A DNA stretch of 64,000 nt from JBKQVT01 sp963727245 (GTDB lineage: Bacteria; Planctomycetota; Planctomycetia; Pirellulales; Thermoguttaceae): the NCBI GenBank assembly GCA_963727245.1, contig CAVSFO010000016.1, positions 248,001-312,000 on the forward strand. Direction: 5' to 3'. The notes under the pieces are model-generated. The model did no database searches, was not told the DNA's origin, and saw only the letters and a list, made by a program, of their open reading frames with translations. Below, piece by piece: positions 17,518 through 26,482 of the stretch. Each line of letters opens with the position of its first letter. Positions within the stretch are counted from its first letter, which is position 1. A program made the position numbers and the translations under genes.

Positions 17518-17652
17518 CCCCTCTCCCGACCAACCTTCGGTCGGTGCCCGGAGAGGGTTAGGGTGAGGGCAGCAGTGCCGAGAAACTCGGCTTGGCCGGG
17601 CCAGGACCGCAACCGCCCTCACCCCCGACCCCTCTCCCAAAGGGAGAGGGGA
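17518..17652. repeat. CCCTCTCCC/CCCTCACCC long inverted repeat
   Basis: The left block (CCCTCTCCC ... GGAGAGGGTTAGGGTGAGGG) and the right block (CCCTCACCCCCGACCCCTCT ... GGGAGAGGGG) are mutually complementary, with inner hairpins. This is a widespread intergenic palindrome type. It fills the gap between ilvB/micro-ORF and the convergent 17672 gene. Confidence 0.75.
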
Positions 17653-17671
17653 GTCGTTGATGGTTGGTGCC

Positions 17672-18820
17672 TTACTGTTTTCCCGCTGCCTGGCGGCGGC
17701 CGGCCATCTCGAGGATGGCCACCAACAACAGCGTGCAGAAGACCAACAGCAGGACCACGGCGGCGCCGAAACTGTTGACCTGGGGCAGCAACAGTCCTCC
17801 CAGGCCGCAGGTGGCCGTGGCCAGGTAGATCGTCAGCACCGCTTGGGTTTTGGTCATGCCCAGCGCCGTCAGGCGATGGGAGAAATGGCTGGTGTCGCCG
17901 ACGAAGGGGCTGCGGCCCTGCCGCACCCGGATGAGCACGACGCTGAGGGTATCGTAGATGGGCACGGCCAGCACGCACAGCGGCACCAAGGTGGCGTGTC
18001 GCGGCGCCCCGCCGCCGGCGAAAGTGGCCGTCAGCGTGACCATGGCCAGCAGGTAGCCGACGAGGTAGCTGCCGGCATCGCCCATGAAGAGCCGCGCCGG
18101 CGGGCGGTTGTGCCAAAGGAAGCCCAGGAGCGAACCGAGAATCACCAACAGCAAGCCGCCGACGAACAGTTGCGGTTGGTTATTGTCGGGCCGCGGCGAG
18201 AGGAACAGCATGACGACGCTCAGGGCGGCGGCGGCAATGGCGGCCACGCCCGCCGAAAGGCCGTCCATGTTGTCGAGCATGTTGAAGGAGTTGACCAGGC
18301 CGACGATCCACAGCACGCTGACGGCCGCGGCGGCGCCGGGCACGCCGGGCAGCAGGTTGGCTCGCCACCCCAGTGCCACCATGACCACGGCCACCAAGGT
18401 CTGCACGGCCAGGCGGACACGCCAGTCCAGCCCGCGGCGGTCGTCGGCCAGGCCCAGCAACATCAGCGCGGTGCCGCCGCCCAACAGGGTCCAGAGCTTG
18501 CTCGACTGGTGCATCAGGCCCGGCAAATAGGGCGCGACCAACACCGGCAGCGAGGTGATCCACGGCGGCGGGGCAGCCGCGGGCGGGGCAACGCCGCCGG
18601 CGGAGAAAATCCACACCGCCAATTGTCCCAACCCCAGCGGCGCCACGATGCCCAGCCAAATGGCCAATCCGCCCCCGGTGGGCACGGGCGCGGCATGGAC
18701 CTTGCGCGGGCCCGGCCGATCGACCAATCCCAGCCGCGGCCCCAGCCGGCGCATCAGCCCGGCCGCCGCCCAGCAGACCAACAGGCTCGGAATCGCGGCG
18801 CCCAGGACCAGCCAGATCAT
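17672..18820 (-). CDS. WecA/MraY-family polyprenyl-phosphate glycosyl-1-phosphate transferase
   Basis: About 382 residues with ten or so membrane helices. Family motifs: 'LGLADDRRGLDWR' (Asp pair), 'NSFNMLDNMDGLSAG' (catalytic NxxNxxD type) and 'FMGDAGSYLVGYLL', plus the C-terminal 'HFSHRL' histidines typical of WecA/TagO. It transfers a sugar-1-phosphate from a UDP-sugar to undecaprenyl phosphate to start an O-antigen, teichoic or exopolysaccharide chain. Start ATG 18820 overlaps the stop of the DUF4416 gene (ATGA). A second member of the family is encoded at 44.8-46.0 kb, so this genome has at least two initiating transferases. Confidence 0.85.
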   Translation of the reverse strand: MIWLVLGAAIPSLLVCWAAAGLMRRLGPRLGLVDRPGPRKVHAAPVPTGGGLAIWLGIVAPLGLGQLAVWIFSAGGVAPPAAAPPPWITSLPVLVAPYLPGLMHQSSKLWTLLGGGTALMLLGLADDRRGLDWRVRLAVQTLVAVVMVALGWRANLLPGVPGAAAAVSVLWIVGLVNSFNMLDNMDGLSAGVAAIAAAALSVVMLFLSPRPDNNQPQLFVGGLLLVILGSLLGFLWHNRPPARLFMGDAGSYLVGYLLAMVTLTATFAGGGAPRHATLVPLCVLAVPIYDTLSVVLIRVRQGRSPFVGDTSHFSHRLTALGMTKTQAVLTIYLATATCGLGGLLLPQVNSFGAAVVLLLVFCTLLLVAILEMAGRRQAAGKQ

Positions 18821-19353
18821 CGGCTTTCCCTCTCGTGCAGGAGATCGCGGCACTGCGAGAAGAATCGCTGGTAATCCTCGCGGCGGTAATCGGCGAAGGT
18901 GTATTGGTGGTGCTCCCAGCGATGATGCCGGTAGTAGAGGGTTACTTCGGCGTAGATGCCGTCATGGAGATAGATGCGATGGGCGAAATCCTTGGTCGAG
19001 GCCAGCACCAATTTGGCCAAGGTCAGGTAGCCGGGGTCGAGGTTCAAGGGCCGCGGCTCGGCGTGGCCGGCGGTGCGGGCGTACTCCTGCTCCCAGGCGT
19101 TGGTTTGCAGTTTGAGGTCGACCAGCTCGGCGGCGTCGAAAGGCCGCCCGAAGGCGAAGAAGATTTTTCGCAGCCCGGGGCCCATGGTGGCCTGGTAGTA
19201 GTCGGTTTCGTGGAAGTCGAAGGCGGGGCTTTCCAGGGCGGGCGGCCCCCAGGTTTCCGCGGCCCGGCTGCGCGCCCATTGCAATGCAGCCTCGTGGCGG
19301 CTGAACGCCGCCAAGAGCAGCAGGGCGGGGCAATGGGGGCCGACTTGGCCCAT
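18817..19353 (-). CDS. DUF4416 protein
   Basis: 178 residues matching DUF4416 in length and sequence: 'FDFHETDYYQATMGPGLRKI', 'FFAFGRPFDAAELVDLK' and 'NLDPGYLTLAKLVLASTKDF'. The conserved acidic and His/Tyr positions look enzymatic, but no activity is established for the family. Four-base ATGA overlap with the downstream WecA-like gene suggests a shared cell-envelope role. Confidence 0.8.
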   Translation of the reverse strand: MGQVGPHCPALLLLAAFSRHEAALQWARSRAAETWGPPALESPAFDFHETDYYQATMGPGLRKIFFAFGRPFDAAELVDLKLQTNAWEQEYARTAGHAEPRPLNLDPGYLTLAKLVLASTKDFAHRIYLHDGIYAEVTLYYRHHRWEHHQYTFADYRREDYQRFFSQCRDLLHERESR

Positions 19354-19548
19354 GGTGCAACCTCGCGGCTGGACGGCGGCCCGGCAGGCGAAAAAGTCGC
19401 TTGCCCGGGCGGAAACGGCGGACCGGAATCCTATTTTAGCACGGGTCGGACGCCAGGGCGACGGGTGGCCTTGCGGTTGACATCAGAGCGGCGATCACAA
19501 CAATGGGAGCAAGCCAAAATCACCCTGGGACCAAGAGGACTCCGCTTC

Positions 19549-21555
19549 ATGCCGGACGCAACACCTGGGCCAGCCGAGAACCTCCGCAGCACGACTTCCC
19601 CGGCCCCTTCGCCCGCGGAGGACTTCGAGTTGCCCATCGCCGGTTTCCAGGGCACGCCTGAAGAGATCGAAAAACAGTGGTTCGACACCGTCTACCGGGG
19701 CCGGGGCGACAGCATGGCGCAGTTGACCTGGCGGGCGGTGCTGATGGGCTCGCTGCTCGGGGGCGTGCTGTCGCTGACGAATCTCTATATCGGGCTCAAG
19801 GTCGGCTGGGGCTTCGGCGTGGCCATTACCGCCTGCATCCTTTCCTACACGATTTGGACCGCGCTCTACAAGATCGGGCTGGCCAGGACCCCCATGACCA
19901 TCCTGGAAAACAACTGCATGCAGTCCGCCGCCAGCTCGGCGGGCTACTCGACCGGCGGCACGCTGATCTCGGCGTTTGCCGCCTACATGTTGCTCTACCA
20001 CCAGTCGTTGCCCCTGCCTTTGATGTTCGCCTGGGTGTTCTTCCTGGCGGTGCTGGGCGTGACCATGGCGATCCCCATGAAACGCCAGATGATCAACATC
20101 GAGCAACTTCGCTTTCCCAGCGGGATTGCCGCCGCCGAGACGCTGCGCGCCTTGCACTCGCACGGCAACAAGGCCGCCCGCGCCGCCAAGGCCCTGGCAC
20201 TGGCCGGGCTGCTGGCCGCGATGAACCAGTTTTGGGCCGACGGATTTACATTGATCGATAAGCTGATCGATAAGTTGAAGCTCGGCGGCTTCAGGCTGGA
20301 GCAATGGTCGATCAGCACGTGGATGGAAACCCTGAACAAGCGGTTCCCCGGCCAAGTTTGGATGGACCGCACCGTCATGTTCAGTTGGGACCCGGTCTTT
20401 ATCGCGGCCGGCGCCATGACCGGGTTGCGCGTCTGCTCCAGCATGATGCTGGGCGGGCTGCTCTGCTGGGCCGTGTTCGTTCCCATCCTCCAACACAACG
20501 GCATCATCCACGGCACCAAATTCGAGGACATCGTGCAATGGACCCTGTGGGCCGGGGTTTCCTGCATGGTCACCTCCGGACTGTTCAGCTTCGCCATGCA
20601 GTGGCGAAGCATGGTGAACGCCCTGCGCAACGTCGGCAGGATTTTCGGCGGCGGAGCGAATCGCAAGCGCAGCGAAGTCGACGCCCTCGAAGCGCCCATG
20701 TCCTGGTTCCTGACCGGGCAGGTGGTGTCGCTGGTCGCGCTGGCCTGGCTGGCACACCGGTCCTTTGCCATGCCGTGGTGGCAAAGCACGCTGGCCGTGG
20801 GGCTCAGCTTCTTCCTGGCCTTGGTGGCCTGCCGCGTCACCGGCGAAACCGACACCACGCCCGTCGGCGCCATGGGCAAGGTTACGCAACTGATCTTCGG
20901 GGCCCTCAGCCCCGGCCACATGGCCATCAACTTGATGAGCGCGAACATCACCGCCGGGGCCGCCACGTCCTCGGCCGACCTGCTGACGGACCTGAAGAGC
21001 GGCTATCTGCTGGGGGCCAACCCGCGCAAGCAATTCCTTGCCCAATTCGCCGGCATCTTCGCCGGAACCGTCGTGACCGTCCTGTGCTTTCGCCTCCTGG
21101 TGCCCGACTATACCAAGCTGGGCACGCCGCAATTCCCCGCCCCCTCGGCGCAAATCTGGAAGGCCGTGGCGAAAGTGCTGGGGCAAGGGTGGAGCGAACT
21201 GGGCAGGCTGAAGATCTGGTGCATCGCCGTCGGAGGGCTCATCGGCATCGTCCTGCCGCTGCTGGGCAAGCTGTTTCCGAAGTACGAGAAATGGATTCCT
21301 TCGGCCGCCGGCCTCGGCCTGGCCTGGACCTTCCAATGGTTCAGCACTTCTCAGTTCTTTCTCGGCGCGGTGCTGGCTTACGTGTGGGAAAAGACCGCGC
21401 GCAAATCGTCCGACGAATTCTTGTTTCCCGTGGCTTCCGGCCTCATCGCCGGCGGCTCCCTGATGGCCGTGTTCCTGATCTTCTGGGAGAACGGCCCGCA
21501 GATCATTGAACAACTCCGCCACCAGCTCCTCCAGCAGCTCCACGGCCACGGATAG
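19549..21555 (+). CDS. OPT-family oligopeptide/metal-chelate transporter
   Basis: 668 residues from ATG 19549 (AAGAGGA eight bases before). After an 80-residue soluble N-terminus come about 15 membrane helices. Family landmarks: 'SLTNLYIGLKVGWGFGVAIT', 'NNCMQSAASSAGYSTGG', 'IPMKRQMINIEQLRFPSG' and 'DLKSGYLLGANPRKQF'. The NxxxQxxAS(A)AGY and GANPR boxes are typical of prokaryotic OPT transporters, which take up peptides or iron-siderophore-like chelates with protons. No peptidase lies beside it, so cargo is unknown. A longer reading back to 18835 runs antisense through DUF4416 and is rejected. Confidence 0.88.
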   Translation: MPDATPGPAENLRSTTSPAPSPAEDFELPIAGFQGTPEEIEKQWFDTVYRGRGDSMAQLTWRAVLMGSLLGGVLSLTNLYIGLKVGWGFGVAITACILSYTIWTALYKIGLARTPMTILENNCMQSAASSAGYSTGGTLISAFAAYMLLYHQSLPLPLMFAWVFFLAVLGVTMAIPMKRQMINIEQLRFPSGIAAAETLRALHSHGNKAARAAKALALAGLLAAMNQFWADGFTLIDKLIDKLKLGGFRLEQWSISTWMETLNKRFPGQVWMDRTVMFSWDPVFIAAGAMTGLRVCSSMMLGGLLCWAVFVPILQHNGIIHGTKFEDIVQWTLWAGVSCMVTSGLFSFAMQWRSMVNALRNVGRIFGGGANRKRSEVDALEAPMSWFLTGQVVSLVALAWLAHRSFAMPWWQSTLAVGLSFFLALVACRVTGETDTTPVGAMGKVTQLIFGALSPGHMAINLMSANITAGAATSSADLLTDLKSGYLLGANPRKQFLAQFAGIFAGTVVTVLCFRLLVPDYTKLGTPQFPAPSAQIWKAVAKVLGQGWSELGRLKIWCIAVGGLIGIVLPLLGKLFPKYEKWIPSAAGLGLAWTFQWFSTSQFFLGAVLAYVWEKTARKSSDEFLFPVASGLIAGGSLMAVFLIFWENGPQIIEQLRHQLLQQLHGHG

Positions 21556-21655
21556 CGCAGGCTCGACAGCCGGGGACTTTGCCTGCACGCGCCCTGAATG
21601 CCGGCCCGGGGCGACATGAAGCCGCAGAGAGTAGTCTGGCGGGGAAAAAGAGCAG

Positions 21656-21727
21656 AGGCGCCGCCCGGATTCGAACCGGGGATGGCGGATTTGCAATCCG
21701 CTGCCTTAGCCGCTTGGCTACGGCGCC
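21656..21727 (-). tRNA. tRNA-Cys (anticodon GCA)
   Basis: Minus-strand cloverleaf: acceptor GGCGCCG/CGGCGCC, anticodon stem GCGGA/TCCGC around loop TTGCAAA (anticodon GCA), T-stem CCCGG/CCGGG with TTCGAAT loop, discriminator U as expected for cysteine. CCA is not encoded. Confidence 0.95.
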
Positions 21728-22265
21728 TTATTGACATAAATCCTTGTGCAAAGACAAGTTCGCCTGATGTCACTTCCGTAGAGTTTTCCCATCTTCCCCA
21801 TTCTACGGAATACGCACCACTTCACTCAATGCTGCCGGCGATTCTATGGCGGTGGCTGATATCTGTCAACGGCGGCTCGATCAGGCTCCCGCGCGACACC
21901 GCCGCCGTGACTTATCGACTGCCGGCAGACTCCGTTCTTTGACTTTCGTAGCGATTTTGCGGCCGGCGGCCGGAAGCGGCCTGCTACAGAAAACCATGTC
22001 CCATAACCCCCGGCACAACAACGGGGGGAGATAGTTACTACCGGAAGGGCATCCTTTCCTCTGCCGCGCAGACGGAAGAGCAGGTTGGGGCAACGTCTGC
22101 AAACGAGGCACCATGGCGCGCCGCGTGCAGCAGGTCATTGGAACCAGCGGGCGCGCTTTCGCACGGGCACCTTGGCGAATCTCTCAGTGGCCTTCCCGCT
22201 GGCCTATGGTTGTTATATCCGGTCGAGCGAAAAGCACGGTCCCGAGCCTTTAGGGAGTTGGTCCG
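21728..22265. other. Intergenic, 538 bp, no gene seen
   Basis: No ORF with a credible ribosome site. A weak CCCCCGG...CGGGGGG inverted repeat lies at about 22003-22030. The downstream part must hold the promoter of the RTX gene, whose start at 22266 has GGGAG ten bases ahead. Confidence 0.4.
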
Positions 22266-24067
22266 ATGAAACGCATCACCATGGCGGCTGCCCGCCGACG
22301 GGCAAGTTCACCGTTGGCGGCGAGAAACCGGCGGCGAGCGCTCGGCTTCGAAGCCCTGGAACGCCGCGAGTTGCTGGCGGTCGGCCTGGCCGGCGTCCAA
22401 GCGGTGGGGCTCTGGCAAATGGCGCTGGACATCAACCGCACGACCGGCCAGGGCGAAATCCTCAGCCAAACGGCGGCCAACTTCACCCTGACCGGATCGA
22501 GCCAGCAGGCCGGCCAGAGCGTCTCGGTCGATTGGGGCGACCATTCGGCGGTCTATCACGGGACGTTCAACTCCGGGGCCACGGCGCTGGCCACCCATGC
22601 GTTTTCTGCGGGCGCCTTTAACGTCACGGTGACCTGCGGGGCGGACGTTACCCGCTATCGGCTCGATTCGAGCGTGACGGCCCTGGGCCAGGTTGCCGCG
22701 CGCCGAGCCGGACCGATTCGCTCTTCATCGTCGACAATGGCGGGGTCAAGCAGGTGACGGCCAACACGGTCGGCGGCATGCTGCAAGTCTATGTCAGCAG
22801 TCCTTACTGCCTGCGGTCTATTTCCAGTCAAGCGGTGGCCGCCATCTACGGCAGCCTGACCGGCAGTTACGGCTCCGTGACGCTCGCGGCCAGTGTGGCG
22901 CAGCCGGCCTTCTTTTCGCTGGGCGACGCCAACGACGCCTTCGTTGGCGGCGGCGGCCCGGACACCGTCCATGGCGGCAGCGGCCACGAGGTGATCCAGG
23001 GCGGCAAGGGAAACAACACGATCATTGGCGGCAGCGGCAACGACTGGCTGTACGCCGGCAGCGGCAGCAACGTCATCTACGGCGGCAGCGGCAACGACTA
23101 CCTCTACGCCGGCAAGGGCAACGACATGCTCTTCGGCGGCAGCGGCAATGACGTGATCTACGGCGGCCCCGGCAGCGACCTGCTCGAAGGCGGCAGCGGC
23201 AACGACGTGCTGGTGGCCGGCAGCGGCCCCACGTGCCTTTACGGCGGCTCGGGCAACGACATCCTCAGGGCCGGCAGCGGGACCGATTGGCTCTTCGGCG
23301 GCTCGGGAAACGACCGCATCTACTGCGGCTCCGGCAACGACGCCGCCATCGGCGGCTCCGGCACGGATCAGATCTACGGCGGCTCCGGCAACGACATCCT
23401 CGCCGGGGGCTACGATTTCCAATTGCACGATCTCGTGCAGGCTGGCCTCAATCCGATCCTTAATTCCTGGGCCGCGTTGAAGCAGGTGCCCGCGCAGTTG
23501 GCCTATAATCCGGCCGTCCCCGGCTCCAGTCCGAACCTGGCCATCTGGGACAGCGGCACCGCCGACACGCTGGTGCGCGGCACGGGCAGGACCCTGATCT
23601 ATGAGGGTCGCAACGACAAGATCGTCGGCCCGATCCGCAGCGGCGTCGACGTGGTGGTCGCGATAACTCCGCCGACGACCGCCGCGATCATCCACTACAC
23701 AACCACTTCCGGCATCGTCAATCCCAGCGGGACCCTGGGCCAGACGACCGTGATGCTGGGCCGTTTCGGCAGCGACATGAACACGATCATCAACCAGCAG
23801 TTGCAATGCCGCAAGACCATCGACTTCAGCGAGAATGCCGGCGGCTTCCAGGTCCTCAACGTCCCCGACAGCCTGTACATCACGGCCGCGCAGTTCTGGA
23901 CGGATTTCAACCAGCCGTTCCTGCAACAGGCCGTCGCGCGGAATGACGTTATTCTCGGCGTGACCACGCCGTCGTCCGGGGGCGGTTATGGAAGCGAGAT
24001 CGCCTTCCTGCAAAGCAACGGCTACACGTACGACCCGGTGAGCCACCAGTTCGTTCGCACGCATTGA
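22266..24067 (+). CDS. RTX/hemolysin-type calcium-repeat surface protein with planctomycete N-terminal motif, one frameshift
   Basis: About 600 residues once a one-base loss near 22705 is repaired. The N-terminus is basic, then carries 'GFEALERRELLAVG', the FExLExRxLLA motif that opens many large planctomycete extracellular proteins. Residues about 75-125 are PKD-like ('VSVDWGDHSAVYHGTF'). From about 235 to 390 there are some 12-14 nonapeptide repeats of the GGSGND(x)L/I type, forming a calcium-binding parallel beta-roll. The C-terminal 200 residues ('LVRGTGRTLIYEGRNDKIVG' onward) resemble nothing I recognise. No T1SS genes are adjacent. Likely secreted or surface-bound. Confidence 0.8.
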
Positions 24068-24178
24068 GCGATAACGCTGGAATGAGCCAAGGAAAGGGAA
24101 CCAAAGAGACTTGGATCGGCGTGGATCGCTGCCGCGGCCGCGTCGGAAAAAAAGACTCCCGACCGCTTTTCCACGTCG

Positions 24179-24559
24179 CTACTTCTTCTTGGCGTCGCGG
24201 TGAAGCGGCGACTCGGCAAGGGTAAAGAGCACAACCTCCTCGCCGGTGGTGGTGCTGATGTCATGGTGCAAGGTCAGCACCTTGACGCCGGTGATCTCCT
24301 GGACCATCGCTTCCATGACCGGCCGGGCCGTCTCGATCAGATGGGTCCGCACTTGCTTCAGCAGGTCCCGCCCCTTCTCGGCCGAAAGCGATTTGACCAG
24401 GTGCTGTTCGGCGGCGGTCAACACGCCTTGAAGGCGGACCACGAGGAGATCGCCCAGCAGGTGGGCGTAAATGTCCTTCGGCCCCCGGCCCATGTAGTCC
24501 TGCTCGAAGCGGCTGACCCCTTCACAAATGGCGGCCTCGATTTCTCCCTGGGTTTTCAT
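24179..24559 (-). CDS. MpsC-like (DUF2294) protein 1
   Basis: 126 residues from ATG 24559. It shows the DUF2294 pattern: an N-terminal helix ('IEAAICEGVSRFEQDYMGRG'), 'LVVRLQGVLTAAEQHL', then 'VQEITGVKVLTLHHDISTTT' and 'EEVVLFTL'. The Pfam family was renamed after MpsC of a staphylococcal sodium-translocating system, but most members are solitary and unexplained. A paralogue lies on the other strand at 26483, the two being separated by an IS. A GTG start 75 bases upstream is possible. Confidence 0.75.
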   Translation of the reverse strand: MKTQGEIEAAICEGVSRFEQDYMGRGPKDIYAHLLGDLLVVRLQGVLTAAEQHLVKSLSAEKGRDLLKQVRTHLIETARPVMEAMVQEITGVKVLTLHHDISTTTGEEVVLFTLAESPLHRDAKKK

Positions 24560-24677
24560 GACATCCCCCCCCGCAGGATGAACACTCGGGCGAAAGTCGT
24601 TCGCTGACGAAACATGAACCATCAGATTCTCCACGGTAATCCAGATAATAATGATAGCAAATGTGGCGGAAAGGCGG

Positions 24678-24685
24678 AAGTGCTA
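24678..24685. repeat. Target-site duplication, left copy (AAGTGCTA)
   Basis: The same 8 bp, AAGTGCTA, recur at 26243-26250 on the far side of the insertion sequence. The pre-insertion sequence lies in a GGCGGAA repeat tract. Confidence 0.75.
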
Positions 24686-24778
24686 GTGTGTGACAATTTC
24701 GACTGGCGCGATCTGCGGGGTTTGGGTAAACTACTTGCATGAAGCGTTTCAATCAGAAACCCGAGCAAGGAGCACGGC

Positions 24779-25045
24779 ATGAAACCGACACCACAAGTCG
24801 CGCCAGAAAAGTTCGTCGAGAGCATGAAGGACGAGATCGAGCAGTATGCCAAAGATGTGATGGAGGCCGTCAACAACGCCCCGGACGGCGCGTGGATCGC
24901 TGGCAGCGAAGAACGCGTTCGCGATCTTTCCGCGGAGCTGCGCCGCAGGGTTTTTGAGCGAGCCCTGCAGCAGCGGGTCGATGCGGCGGAAGCCGCTTTT
25001 CCCCCCTCCGCACCATCCGACGACGGGCAAGCGACTGGCGAATAA
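24779..25045 (+). CDS. ISKra4 transposase, N-terminal frame (orfA)
   Basis: 88 residues, 'FVESMKDEIEQYAKDVMEAV' onward, with a ribosome site (AAGGAG) directly upstream. The frame ends shortly after a C6 tract ('GCTTTTCCCCCCTCC', about 24995-25010), beyond which the same protein appears to continue one base over in the long frame. Programmed frameshifting at the C-run, or a single-base error there, would give one polypeptide of about 475 residues. Confidence 0.7.
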   Translation: MKPTPQVAPEKFVESMKDEIEQYAKDVMEAVNNAPDGAWIAGSEERVRDLSAELRRRVFERALQQRVDAAEAAFPPSAPSDDGQATGE

Positions 25046-26216
25046 AGGTCGCCAGTCGCACCGAGTTCTCACCGTCAACGGCGAGGTCAAAATCGTGCGA
25101 CGCTGGTGGCATGGTCCCCAGGTCGGCAGTATCGCGCTGGCGGATGAGATTCTCGATCGCAGCGGGACAACGATCACGCCCGGCGTCATCGAGATGGCTT
25201 GCCGAGTCAACTTGTCGGCGACGAGTTTCGTGAGGGCGGCAGTGGCCCTGGATCGCACGGCGCAAGTGAAACTCAGCGGCGAGCGTTTGCGGCAAGTGGT
25301 GGAAGCGGCCGGGCGTGGCGTGTTGCACGCCCAGCAAGACGACGCCATCGCCGTGACGTGGCACGCGCACGATTGCGTCGTGCCGGACAGCGGAAAAGGC
25401 GAGAAAACCCGCGTTTACACGGGCTGCGACGGCGTGATGGTGCCGATCATCACCGACGCCGAGAAGATCAAACGCCGCGACAAAGTCAAAGCCAAGCGTC
25501 GTCGTCGCGGCAAGAAGTGCCAGCCCTTGCCGCCGCGCCGGCGAGGCTCGGACTTGTCCTGGAAGGAGTTCAAAGTCGCTTTCTTTTACAGTGAGGACGC
25601 GAAGCGTCAGCATGTGGCCTTCACGCATGGCAATCACGTTGCGGCAGGAAGGCTGTTGCGTCGTGAAGCGGACAGGCTGCGTTTTCAGCAGGCCGACGAG
25701 CGCGTGGGCCTGGTGGACGGGGCCACGTGGATTCGCGAGCAGATGCGGTTGCACTTTGCCGAGCTGGATGCCTTGGGCTTGGACTTCTATCACTTGAGCG
25801 AAAACGTTCATCGCGCGCGTCGCAAAGTGTTTGGCGAGGAGTCGCCCGCAGGCAAAGCGTGGGCGGACGAACTGATGCACGTGTTCAAGCACGAAGGCTG
25901 CTCGGCGGCCTGGGAGCGACTCCTCCCGTGGCGGACGGCGTTGCGGGGCAAGGTGAAGCGCGAGGCGGCGGACCGATTGTTCCACTTCATCTCAGCGCGT
26001 CGGGAGATGATCCGCTACCCGGAGTTCCGGGAGCGTGGTTGGCAGATTGGCAGCGGTCCGACCGAATCGCAATGCAAACTATGCACAAAACGGCTCAAAG
26101 GTTACGGCCGCCGCTGGGACCGGCCCAACGCCACGGCCGTCGCGGCCCTCGATACGCTGGACCGAAACGGCCAATGGTGTCAAGTCTGGCCAAACGCCCA
26201 CCCCGCCACGACTTAA
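24954..26216 (+). CDS. ISKra4-family transposase, catalytic frame (orfB)
   Basis: 420 codons; useful homology starts about residue 20. Characteristic pieces: 'VKIVRRWWHGPQVGSIALAD', 'YTGCDGVMVPIITDAEK' (first catalytic Asp), 'RVGLVDGATWIREQM' (second Asp) and 'RGWQIGSGPTESQCKLCTKR' (late catalytic Glu in the GSGPTESQ box). This DDE set and the tail 'LKGYGRRWDRPNATAVAALD' are typical of the ISKra4 transposases. Probably translated by frameshift from orfA. Confidence 0.85.
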   Translation: MSEPCSSGSMRRKPLFPPPHHPTTGKRLANKGRQSHRVLTVNGEVKIVRRWWHGPQVGSIALADEILDRSGTTITPGVIEMACRVNLSATSFVRAAVALDRTAQVKLSGERLRQVVEAAGRGVLHAQQDDAIAVTWHAHDCVVPDSGKGEKTRVYTGCDGVMVPIITDAEKIKRRDKVKAKRRRRGKKCQPLPPRRRGSDLSWKEFKVAFFYSEDAKRQHVAFTHGNHVAAGRLLRREADRLRFQQADERVGLVDGATWIREQMRLHFAELDALGLDFYHLSENVHRARRKVFGEESPAGKAWADELMHVFKHEGCSAAWERLLPWRTALRGKVKREAADRLFHFISARREMIRYPEFRERGWQIGSGPTESQCKLCTKRLKGYGRRWDRPNATAVAALDTLDRNGQWCQVWPNAHPATT

Positions 26217-26242
26217 GGCCGCCCAGAACGCTGGTCACACCC

Positions 26243-26250
26243 AAGTGCTA
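26243..26250. repeat. Target-site duplication, right copy (AAGTGCTA)
   Basis: Matches 24678-24685 exactly; see the insertion sequence entry. Confidence 0.75.
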
Positions 26251-26482
26251 TTGCATTGCCCGGTTGGGGGCGTAGAATTGTACTGGTGGGAGAGTCGCGT
26301 CGTAGCGCGGCCTTTGCCAAGGAAGTCGTCGGATGACTAGATGAAGAGCAACCCGGCCGTGCCGGGGGGCTCGTTAGTGAGTAAGCCGACGTGGTGGAAT
26401 ACCTGCGGGTGTTCGGCCACGCCGGTTTTTTTATGTTCCGGGCGACGTAGGACCCATAGAATTTCTGCGGGAGGGGAATCGG
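26251..26482. other. Intergenic 232 bp with possible hairpins and a coding remnant
   Basis: Between the IS and the second MpsC-like gene. It contains CCCGG-CCGTG-CCGGG at about 26351-26365 and a CGTGG...CCACG stem followed by seven Ts at about 26390-26440. One frame reads VVEYLRVFGHAGFFMFRAT before a stop, protein-like but with no start, perhaps a gene remnant. I recognise no riboswitch class. Confidence 0.3.

Larger units (their letters stand above)
24686..26242 (+). mobile_element. ISKra4-type insertion sequence, 1557 bp, with 8-bp target duplication
   Basis: The element is bounded by short imperfect terminal inverted repeats, GTGTGTGAC on the left (24686-24694) and GTCACACCC on the right (26234-26242), and flanked by direct repeats AAGTGCTA. 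It carries a small upstream frame and a long transposase frame in the +1 register. Intact ends and an unmutated duplication suggest a recent insertion. It sits between the two divergent MpsC-like genes and separates 26483 from whatever promoter lay beyond. Confidence 0.8.

Noticed and set aside
17363..17672. ilvN small subunit after ilvB
   Set aside because: Only the 21-codon micro-ORF and a repeat are present before a convergent gene.
18835..19548. N-terminal extension of the OPT transporter
   Set aside because: The stretch runs antisense through DUF4416; ATG 19549 has a good ribosome site and fits family length.
21598..21942. 114-codon ORF over tRNA-Cys
   Set aside because: It covers the tRNA gene on the other strand and has no ribosome site or family likeness.
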